A stretch of 64,000 nt of DNA, from positions 9,793,460-9,857,459 of the forward strand of contig NC_087083.1 in the NCBI RefSeq assembly GCF_026151205.1, read 5' to 3'. Positions 12,001-24,000 of this stretch are shown here, one piece after another. The position numbers and the translations under genes are program-made. The stretch is from Bolinopsis microptera (taxonomy: Eukaryota > Ctenophora > Tentaculata > Lobata > Bolinopsidae). Within the stretch, counting starts at the first letter, position 1, and the number at the start of each line of letters is the position of its first letter. The notes below the pieces were generated by a model, which saw only the letters and a list, made by a program, of their open reading frames with translations, made no database searches and was not told the origin of the DNA.

Positions 12001-15000
12001 CCCCATAACGCTCAAGGGTTTTCAATTGGGTCTGGTAGAACCCCTCTCTAGCTTCCATGGCCTTTTCCCTATAGCTGCTTGACTTATTTCAGGTTTAAAT
12101 TCAAGAGCGTCCACTATAATAACAGAAAGGTGCGTACTAAGTGAAGAGTTATATAAGGCTACTGAAGTAAAATCTAAATCATGATCAATATCTAAAAAGT
12201 GATTTACTAACTTACAACTTCTGATACCTTTCTTAATGTGGCTCTTATGATTAGAAAATCTCTTAGGGAGATTAGAAGTAGTATATCCTACATACGACTG
12301 TTTACAAGTTCTACACTCCATTAAATAAATAAGGTTATTACTCTGACAAGTTATATATTTAGTAATAGGGAAAACTTGTTTGGAATGGTGACTACTAAAT
12401 TTGGAACAAGGGGACAGGAAACTTTGCTTACAAACATAGCATTTTCCACAGGCATGGCACCCTGCGTTGTCAGCCTCCCGAACAGCCGGCAATATTGCAG
12501 CGTCTGGTTCAAGAAATTGACTAGCAGTGGCTTCTCAATCTCTATCACTGCTTACAGTTCCACTAGCACGATACTTATTGTGTACAAGCATGCCACCGAT
12601 AGTTTGATTCTTTCGGTGACTTACAAATACACTGTCAGCACGTACTAGCTTCTTCAAGGCTGGATCGAGATTAAGAAGGTGCTTATACTTGTGAATAATG
12701 CTCCCCATGTTGGGAAGTGCTGGATTTTGATCCATCACCATGGGTATTAGACAAGTAGTCGTCTCATCCTTATTTTTAGGGGCATACAAGTTTTTCCTAT
12801 TGGTTATATCACTAAATTTGTTGAAAGCATCGTCTACAATACTAGAATGGTAACCACGGGCTACAAGGTAACCAGTATATACCTCCCTTTGCTCTAAGAA
12901 ATTAGTGTCTTCGCTATTGTTCTGCCTCACTCGCCTCGCCACACCATAGGGTATGTTTTTGAGAACATGGCTCCTATGACATGAGGTGGGGATGAGATAG
13001 CAGTGGGTGTCACTGGGCTTAGAGTAAAGTTTGGTATGAATAACATCGCCAACAGCATAGACATAGGTGTCTAAAAACTCAACACCATCCTTAGAGTAGT
13101 CGTAAGTAAACACAAGGTCCGGATGGATACTATTGAGCCATTCCATAAATTGTAGAAGCTCTTCAACAGTACCAGGCCAGGCCATGTATATATCGTCACG
13201 CAACCTACCCCAGAATGCTGGTCTGTGTGGCGGGCCATGTTCTAAATCTCTTTCATTAACTAAAATATCGATCTTATCCATTGCACAATCTGCATACTCA
13301 CATGAGTTCTTAGGACCCATCGCCGCTCCACGCTCCTGACGGTATGTTATACCGTTGAACGAAGCTATGTTGTAATCAAGAGTGATTTCTAGAGCACTAA
13401 TAATGCATTCTGTACTGAACAATTGATCATAACTACTTCTTTCATTCAGGTGCTTGGTGCATTGTTGGATCCCCATATCCCTGGGGATATTGGTGAACAT
13501 GTTGGATATATCTATGGCAACATGTATCACCTCCTTACCCAACAATATGGTGGACTCATTCAAGCTATCAATCTTCCTCAAAAAATGAGGGGTGTCAATA
13601 ATTCTATAATCTAAAATAGCCTTCTTCAATTCGTATGCAGTCAGGGCAGATAGGTTCTCAATGTACGAACCACATCCAGTAGTAATCATCCTCCCAGGGT
13701 ACAAAGGTGGCTTGTGGGCCTTGGGATTCAGGTACATATTACCAGGCTGGTTGAGCTCCGTACACGGAATAACCCACTCCCTGACCTTCTTAGACATACC
13801 TAATTCTTCTTTATACTTGACTGTCCAACATGAAATTTTATCAATTAATTCTGAAACTAAATCATCTACATTATTTACAATACTATATACAGATCTATCA
13901 TTCAAATGTACACCTATTCGTTGAATATATTCTTCCTCTCCAAGAAGAAAGAATCCTACCCCTTTGTCAAAAGGTCTAATAACCACATCCTTCCATCCTT
14001 TCACTTCTTTGAGAGCTGATCTGATAGGTGCAGCGATGTTGTCTGGTGAAACATACTTCTGCAAAGTTTCAGATCTCTAACTATATATATATATATAGCT
14101 TCACGACAATCTGTTGTAAAACAGGGGTTCCAGAAAACCCACTTCCCGATACTCCTGCAACATGAAATTTTTTTTACAGTCGATTTGGACAAGGTCTAGA
14201 CGCTCTGCAAAGTTTCAGATCTCTAACTCGATTTTAACATGGTTTTTAAGGCACCTGAATATGGCGATTTTGGGTTTTTTACCTAATTTCGTATAACATG
14301 CTGGCGCGTATTTTGCGCAAATTTCTTAAAAACCTCCACATAACTATTTCTTATTCCTGTCATCTTTAACATTGAATTAGAATGTTTTGAACTTAAATAT
14401 ACCTGCTGAACTACTTTCGATGAGTCTTAATGCCTGGAAAACAATAAAGGGGATATAATAATATAGGGGGTACATAGTGTTGTGAATATAAGGGCAACGG
14501 TTATGCTTGCCAGCATTGTGATATTAGAGATAACATATTTGAATAGGATACCAAATTAAATTTGTTTACGTTTAGGTTCTCCTTGAAATCTTTGAAATCC
14601 TCATATCACAATTCTTCTTATCCCTAAAATCCTTAAAATCCTTATAATCTTTGCACTATTTGCAATCCTTGTAATCCATTGTAATCCTTGAAATATTTTT
14701 ATTCTTTGTAATCCTCGTAATCAAAATGGTGAGCTTTTAAGTAGCCTAGCTAGTGATAAGTGGAACTTTATGGTGGCTAACCCTTAGTTCCTTGAACTCG
14801 TGATTTATTATATGTAATCAAGTAATTGAACTATTGATTTGGTTAAATCAATCATGCCGGCGTGTAATTGGACAATCTCATTTCTGCTATGTGCGGTCGA
14901 GAAGTTTTGAGGAAGATAGTGAAAGGGATTTTGATCTAAGATCGCCCAAATTAAGTAGTAGGAATTAATGATAATATGTTTGCAGGTATCAGTAACGATG

Positions 15001-18000
15001 AGCTACATAGACAAAGTCAGCACCCGAGCCGGGTACGGTGAATTCCTCTCCAAACAGGTCACCTGCAGGGCCAATACTACTCCCGATGCTCTCAAGAAGA
15101 TAAAGGTACACTAATACTTGTTATAAGCTGGTAAAAAAAAATGGCTGCTTTTAGCGGTAATACGTTCTGATCCTCGCACTATACTCACGGCTATTATAGT
15201 CTGTATACGATGAAACTGCGCTTGAGTTTTGACAGAGAATGCATCTAATTTTTTTGGTTAATGTCCAACTCAAAGAGGAATAACTTGTAAATAACTCGTA
15301 TATGTATGTAAATACGTTGTTAATAACTTGTAACTCCAGCTTTTTGCAAGGTGGTAGACTTTATAGATATCACAGCAGACACAGTTGAAGCTGCAATCCT
15401 GAAGTACGGGAGTGTTATGACTTGTATGAAGTGGGGTTCAAAGCCTTCAGATCCTTGTTATATGACTAATTACAGGGCGGGTCAGTAATTAATTAATTAA
15501 TTAGTAGTTAATTAATTAAATGGTGATTTATAAACTTATTTATAAGGTATTAATTAACTATTTAAGCTTTCAGTAGATCCCCTCTAATTAATGTCGGGTG
15601 CATGGACGTCGTCAAAACAACACGTTTGACCTTTTTATAATTTCTTAATTATTGTTAATAATTAATTCCAATCAGGTGCGACTGTTAATTACCCAGAAAT
15701 AAAGAAGGGGTGTGACCATGCTGTCTCATTGTTGGATACACGCCAGACTACTATATTGTAAGTAGTAATAATTAAATTTTGATACTTTGATGAGATATAG
15801 CCAAAATGTCAGGGCCATGATCGTAGTACATCACGTATAAGACCACCCGAAAAGTGATAAAATATGATCATCGGCCGAAGCAGAGCTTATTTCTCCCGTG
15901 GAGATTTTGTCACGATTCGTTACAAAGTTAAGTCTGCTGAAGTCTGGAGTTACAAGTAATTTAAGTTTGCTGAGCAGATCGGGTTGTACGTGAATACCAT
16001 GGAGATAATATCTCAACATTTAACCAAGTCAACTATTGTAAATTATATTATTATTAAATCAAAGTTCAAGGGATAGTTTAAAAAAACAACGCCCGAGTCT
16101 AATCTTTCCCTAAAACAAAAACTAAAAATTAAAAACTTCATTGCAATTTCCGCCAATATCTCGTGTCATAACTCAAATTACGGAGATAATGCAGGTCAAA
16201 GATATTATTCAAATAAAGATTTCTTTTACATAAATCATGCACAATCAGCGAGAAAAGATTGCTTTGGGGTCTTCCTCTTCTCCCTGGTAAGTCCAGTGTA
16301 TTGATGGCAAAAATGAGGGAAGAAAACGCTGGTCCGTCAATAGGACCCCGCAAAACATGTCCTAACATTCTCCACCGACTACGGGCCACTTTTTCTGACA
16401 ATGGTTCAGCATTGCAGCGTTTATACAAGTTTTTGTTGGAGATGACTCCTGGGTACTTTATATTCAAAATAGTGCGAAGATGTCTGCGGTGAACAACATC
16501 TAGTTTTTCAAGGAATATTTTGGGGACGGCCCAACAGGATGAGTTGTACATAAGAACCGATACGACTAAAGCATTATACAGTATTAGACGTTTGTTTAGG
16601 GGCAGTTTATCACTCCAGGCCTTCTTGTAATTGTTAAAGGCAGCATATCCCAGGTTTATGCGACGCTGAATATCAGCTTTGCTACACAAGACGGACCCTA
16701 GAGTGATACTTTTCCTCCATGCTTCATTCCCCGACACTAATTTTCCATCACTGTCGACTTCACCCGTACTAGCTAAATAAACATGAGTGAAGTCCGTTTT
16801 GTCTTCATTGACAAAGAGGTTCCATTTCTCGAGTATAGCTGTTGCCTGGGGCAAAATAGCTCTCAAGTTGTCTTCCTCTTCATCATTGAAGTCAACATCA
16901 TCAGCATATTCAGTGTCAAGTGGAAGGCCAGCAATAGTAATCGGGGGGATCGGCCTATCTAAACTGATTGTTATAGTCCATCTAAGTTCATTCAAAGCAC
17001 CAGCCAAGACAAGGGTGAACAGACAGCCGGATAGACAGTCACCCTGGAAAGCTCCAAGGAGACTTAAAAACTCAGCTGAAAGAACTCCATTTACCTTCAC
17101 CCGTAGCTTTGTGTTGGACAACAACAACCGGACAATCCTCAGCTCATCCTCAGTACAGCCACACAGTTTCAGGAGTTCAAGAATCGTAGTGCGTTTGATC
17201 GTGTCAAACGCACTAGACATATCAATGCCCATGCGATGATACTCCCATTTCTTCCTTTGGACAACTGACAGTAGAACTCGCTGACACCAAACAATATCAG
17301 CACAAGAACGAGCGCGTTTATATGCACACTGCCATGGACCAGTGAAGGCGTTCACTTTTCTTCTATCCTTTTAAGAGTAGCCATAGACAGAATTTTTCTG
17401 GCTGCATTGGACAAGGTGAGTGGACGTAAATTCTTCAGAGGACCAATAGGTTTTTTTGGCTTCTGTAAGGGTGTTATAGTAGCCTCTCCAATGGAAATGG
17501 GGAAAGTATGTGTCTCGAAACAACTGTTGATGATTCCAGCATAATGTTCATGGACTGTACTATTAGAGTACTTAATTAGCTCGTTGGGTATTCCATCGGG
17601 ACCATTTGCCCTCCCATTTTTCAAGCTAGAGGTGGCTGCATGTATTTCAACTCCAGTAAAAGGGACATTGAGAGCACGTGGTAGACCCTCAAAAGGCTCG
17701 AGAGGTTGCTCATTGCGAGTCAGCTGTTTTTCGAGATAGTCTCTAACAACAGAAGCTTTCATGTCGTCAGATGCAATCAAACAGCCATTTTCATCATGAA
17801 CACCAATCGAGTTATTAGGTGGTTTACTTTTCTGAAGATGTCTTACTGCTTCAAACATTTTCCTTGAATCGTTTGTGTTAGTAATATCACTATAGGTCTG
17901 ATCAGCTTGAGCAGACCTCACTTCAACTAATCTTTTCTGGATACTATTAGTGAGGTGGTTGATGGATGACCTCAATGTAGTTCGATCAAGAGATTGATTA

Positions 18001-21000
18001 TTGTTAAGTAGCTGTCGGAGATCGTGACGCTTTTCAACAAGCTCTTTGAGAGTGTCATCACTGCTGTGATGTTTCAAGCGAGCTTTAGGTTTCGGGCCGA
18101 TGGAAACATTGGCAGCATCACGAATATGAGACATAAGATTTTGAAGGTCGGCATTTGGATCGTTGCTGGTCACAAAATTTGAGAACTTGCCTTCAAGGGC
18201 CAAGTGATATTTATGTTGCATATCTTTGTTGCTTACAAGTTCTGATATATTATAAGAAGGAACACGACGTTGTTTAGGTTTGAAACAAAGATGAATGTTG
18301 CTGAAATTGATGCGAGCAATGACAAGTCTATGATCTGAAAATGTTTTAGTACCAGCATAAGTTCTTGATTGAGTCAAAAGACACTTAGATCTATTTCGGC
18401 ATAGTATGTAATCTATTTGAGAGTATACAGGCAGTGTCTTCTTACTGTACCGACCAGCCGACCAATCCTTCCGCCAACCAGTAAATGATGTAACACGTCT
18501 GCTAGGTTGTATAAAACTAGTGTTCACAGCAAACAGATTATTTTCTGAGATAAAATCCAGTAATCTATAACCATTTTCGTTCCTTACTCCCATTCCGTAT
18601 TTCCCCATATATCTACCAAAACCCTGTTCAATATCAGAAGGGGATAATTTACCCAGTTTTGAATTAAAGTCACCCAGGAATTGCAACTCCACATTAGAGG
18701 GGACATTCTTGGCCTCTCTTAGCTGCCCATAAAAGTTATCCAAAACAACTGGATTTTTACGGACTAGCCCCTGATGTGGACAGTAGGCATTGATCACCCT
18801 GCAACGTAGGGGTGTACCGCTACGTGAGGGGATGCAAATATCGACATAGCATACCCGGTCACTGATGTACTTCCAGCAAACCACATAGTTCATCATGCGA
18901 GGACTGATTATAAAACCCAAGCCTCCATGGCGACTGTCCAACTGCTCGAACAGAAACAAGTTAAAACCGTTGCGCAAAACAAGGCTGTCTGATTCGGTGA
19001 CTTTAGTTTCCTGCAGAGCGCAGATGTCGACATTGTACTTTTCACAGTCTAATCCTAGTAACTCACGTTTACTATGTAGGCTATCATCTTGCTGAACACC
19101 GAGCCCACGGATGTTAAATGTGGCGAAGCTGATCATTAATGCAATGGTTGTTGATACAAATGATTTCTTCTTCGGGTTAAATATGTTGGAGTTGGCGTCA
19201 CCACCGTCTCCACCGCTGACATTACTCGAACGGACCATCTAAAATTATATCTAAAAATTACATCTAAATTATATTAAGATTGAATATTCATTATTCACGA
19301 TATTTGCCTCCTGATAGTTGGATAATATCCGGTTGGAAGAGACAAGGACAAATGAAACAGGAAGTTAGGAATGTAGGCAAACTTTCATTATTTCAATCAT
19401 GAGACTGATAAACAGCGAAATATACTCCATCATTTGATATTTACCTCCGTTTGCAGGTGAGAAACAGTCATGGTAAGACGTGGGGAGAAGAGGGGTATTT
19501 TAGAATTAAGAGAAATATCAACTCATGTGGTATCGAGGAAGACATGGCGGTAAGAATACCTTTTACTTGGTTTATTTTATTGTATATTCATGGTTATTTT
19601 TTCTTTTTCATTTAACATTTTTGAACGCAGTGAAATTATTTCAAATCCTTTCTGAAGCAGTTATTCAAAGACAAAAGCTGACTAAGGAAAATGAAAACAT
19701 ATTTTAGAATATGATCGTAATGATATGTGAACAAAAAATGATTGATTAACTGAAATTAACTGAACTCACTTCAGGCAGTAGTGATAGAAGGAAGGCACAT
19801 GAAGAAAACAATAGCTCCAAATTAACCGTACTCCCCTCAGGCAGTAGTGATAGAAGGAAGGCACATGAAGAAAACAATAGCTCCAAATGGATGTCCTCTT
19901 GATAGACCTTACCTGTGTGAGGATATTTACACTTGTACCGCGCAGACTGAATGTACCACTGCTATGGTGAGATAAGTTTATGGTTTTAATTAAATTAATT
20001 AATTTTATGGTTTTTATGTAGAGTCGGTTATGATTGAACTTTATTGCCTAACACATGTTTTTTAAAGCTCTTGCTACTATAAACTTTCGTATCTGCGCTT
20101 GTACCTTTCAAGAACCCACTTCCAGTAACAATTAATTAATTAATTATTAGTAATTAATTAATATATTAGTGATAATTACTTTTACATCAAGAACCCACCT
20201 ATTATTAAGTTATTTGCCTTGTACTTATATCAAACTTACCCCCTAGACTTTCGCCTAATAATACAATAGTCTAATATGAAACATCGTTTCTAGGAGGAAG
20301 AAGAAGAAGAAGAAGAAGAAGAAAAGGAAGAAGAAGAAGAAGAAGGACCTGCCGCTCTGATCAATTCTGGTAAGAATATTGTTATTTTTTCAGTGAAAAG
20401 TTACGATTAAGGCATGATATTCTGACTTATTACAGAGTCGGCTGGAATGATTCTATTTTATGAAATCGATGCGAATTCATTAGTTTTTGATGGGTGTCCT
20501 ATGTTTTCTTGTCACCATTTATTATTTATATTAAAGCCAAATAAGAGCTTGTATCTCCCGACAAAGCTTCATAGATAAGCTTGTTTCCAATAAGATCTCA
20601 TTAGACTTCAAGGTGTAAGAATCTGATAACGTTATTTAACAGGTGCATCCTCAATGCAAAGACCTGGAATCCCAAGCAGTTCTTCCTCCAGATCTAGTTC
20701 TTCCTCCTCAGGCTCAAGGCCGGGTATTCCAAGCAGAGGTGTGTTATAAATAATTATTCTTTTAAATGCACATTAATTTATTAAAAAAATCCCTAGTGCA
20801 CAAGATAAATAAATAAAACTGGGATCATATAAATTTTATATACTCTCTATTCAAGCGTTAAAACACTTTTATTTCAGGGTCCATGTCATCTAGCGGGGGA
20901 TCTAAATCAGGTGCAATATCAGCAGCAGATGCAATGCGGATGCAACAACAAATAGCGAATTCTAGAGGCAAGAGTGGACTTCCAAGCAGCAGTTCCTCCT

Positions 21001-24000
21001 CAGGCTCAAGACCTGGAATCCCAAGCAGTTCCTCCTCCAGATCTAGTTCTTCCTCCTCAGGCTCAAGGCCGGGTATTCCAAGCAGAGGTGTGTTATAAAT
21101 AATTATTCTTTTAAATGCACATTCATTTATTAAAAAAATCCCTAGTGTACAAAATAAATGAATAAAACTGGGATCGAATAAATTTTGTATACTCTCTATT
21201 CAAACTTCTCACTTACGTTAAAAAACGTTTATTTCAGGGTCCATGTCATCTAGCGGGGGATCTAAATCAGGAGCAATATCAGCAGCAGAAGCAATGCGGA
21301 TGCAACAACAAATAGCAAATTCTAGAGGCAAGAGTGGACTTCCAAGCAGCTCTTCCTCATCAGGCTCAAGACCTGGAATCCCAAGCAGTTCTTCCTCCAG
21401 ATCTAGTTCTTCCTCCTCAGGCTCAAGGCCGGGTATTCCAGGCAGAGGTGTGTTATAAATCATTTTTCTTTTAAATACACATTAATTCATTCACAAAATC
21501 CCTAGTGTACAAGATAAATAAATAAAACTGGGATCGAATAAATTTTGTATACTCTCTATTCAAACTTCTCACTTACGTTAAAAAACGTTTATTTCAGGGT
21601 CCATGTCATCTAGCGGGGGATCTAAATCAGGAGCGATATCAGCAGTAGAAGCAATGCGGATGCAACAACAAATAGCAATGTCTAGAGGCAGAAGTGGACT
21701 TCCAAGACGAAATAAGGTATGAAAATAGACTGGATTTCATTGCAAATTGTTCAGCAGATTATAATTAATAGGAAGTTGTATGAAGTTTTGACCTTATTCA
21801 TTTTGCAGTTTTTGGTTTTGAGGTTTTTCCATTATATTGACACTTATCCGATATTTTGTTTAAGTTCATTTCTTTTTAGAAGCGACACAACATTCAAAAG
21901 GCGAAAAAAACAAGATCAAGGTCCAAACGTGCAGCCTGTGCAGACCGATTGGGAGCAGCTAAGTAAGTTCTATTTTCTTATTTCATGTTTTAATCATGTT
22001 TTATCAGATTTTAAAATTAAAGTCAATGCTTTGTCTGTGATTGCTTACAAACACAGTACTTGCGAAAATTGTGCTTGCAAACATTGTGCTCTCAAACATT
22101 GTGCTTACAAACATTGCAAATATTGTGCTTGCAAACATTGTGCTTAACACCATTGTGCTTGCAAACATTGTGCTCTCAAACATTGTGCTTAACACCATTG
22201 TGCTTAACAACATTTTCTCGCAAACATTGTGCTCACTCACTCACTGCAGGTGTGCTGCGCTCATAGCCAGAGGAGCAGATGTCTGTGGTGGTTTCTATTT
22301 ACCAATGTGTCTTTGGACTTGCGATAAATGTGAAAAGTAAGTTTAACTTTACATTTAGACAAGAGTTAAGGAAAAATGCAATCGAAGAAGAAAAATCTTT
22401 ATTTCTAGAGTATAAATTTGAGGTGTTTTTTATTTGTAGTAGAGGCTATGGTGATTCGATTAATACCTCATTTTCAACAGCCTTAGCTTTCCCATACTGA
22501 CCTTTTTCCCCCGCCTCAGTGCTGTCGTGAAAGAGAAGAAAGGCTCCGAAAAGATCGGAGAATGTATACCTCCTTACATACCTTATGGTAAGTTAATTTT
22601 GGTATTCCATAACTGATTAGGTTGAATAATTACTAAAGGGTTTCATTTGTGATACTTTAGTTTTTAAACTTTCAAATAAAAGCAGGTTGTGTGATAAATC
22701 TATTTTTAATGATGTTTTTAACCCAGGAAAGGTTTTGAACAAGAATAAAATCATGAAAGCCAATGAAGAATTAGAGGTAAGATTCCAGTTTTTTTTTTTA
22801 AATTTCTGCAGTCACATCCCGTGAAAAATAAAACTTCGTCCTTATATCAAGAGTCTGATATGTTTTCGATCGCAATTATCACAGTTTTGATAAATATACT
22901 GCCCCTTGCTCTTACCATGATCCGATCAACCCAAACCGTAACTGTAACCGTTACCCTGACCGTAACCCTAACCATTTCTCTAGAGACGTGCACCACCGTG
23001 ATTCGCCGCCAAAATTTTGACCCAGACCGCCGCCGCGAAATTTTTACCCAGACCGCGGTCTTTAAGCTTTTAAGGTATTGGCCGACAAATCAACAAATAC
23101 ATGACAGCTGTTGACGATAAATTAGTTCTTCAATATAGAGTGATATTAAAAAATCAATTCTTATACCTTAAGAACGACAAATTTAGTCTAGACTAAATGT
23201 GTCAAGCATGCAATAAAAGTTTAAATGTGTTTAATCGATTCATCAGATCGAACTCGTTCAGAATCCGGAGAGAAGAGGGAAAATTTTGAGGGAAAAATGA
23301 GGCTAACAAGACATTTCTAATTTTTGAATTATATCTGAATAATAACGTCTATCAAAGCATCCTCTGACCTAAAATGCATGAGATAGATTCTCCGCGCCGA
23401 CCAATTTTGGCGTCCAGACCGCCACCGGACCGCCGCCTAAAAGTAACATCATGTTATACTACTATTACTAGTCTTCATCATAAATCATCGATAAGGTCTT
23501 TCTAGTATCTAGGAATTAATATTTTATTAGTTCTTGACCGAGGTCACTGAAAATTGTTTATTATTTTTTAAATCATCGAATATCTTATATAAGTAAATAA
23601 TTAAATAATAAGAAATGTCTAAGTATAAGTGTAGACTTTAAGCAAATCATCAAAGGAGTTGCAAGAATTTGCACTTTTGTAATTACCAGCAAATTTAGAA
23701 CCTCAGGAAGCTTTGATGTGTTGATAACATCCAGTTTACTTATTTATTTATTCAGCGTTAATTTATACAATAAATTTGTCTAGTCTTATATTAATATCTT
23801 ACCTTAATTTAAAAAATTAGACTTAATCAACAACGTAAATTTGCTTTATAGTTTATACTCCCCGACACATACCTACCTCCAGGCGCACTAGCCCGGTTCA
23901 TAAAACTAAATATTATCAAATTAAAATTTATATAGTTGTTCATAAGGCCAAATACAAAAAATTTTTAAGCTGCAACTCCAACCGGGACCACTGTCACCTG

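Larger units (their letters stand above)
16040..19250 (-). mobile_element. Near-complete LINE with apurinic-type endonuclease and RT (gene A intron 8)
   Basis: One long coding unit on the minus strand (two frames, described separately) with no preceding ORF1. The outer borders are approximate. A TTATTATTA stretch near 16046 may be the 3' tail. The arrangement fits RTE-like or related EEP-endonuclease LINEs; the clade is not certain. Confidence 0.75.

Noticed and set aside
22920-22975. Telomere-like CCGTAACCCTAACC stretch
   Set aside because: Only a few imperfect units in a gene A intron; not an interstitial telomere array.
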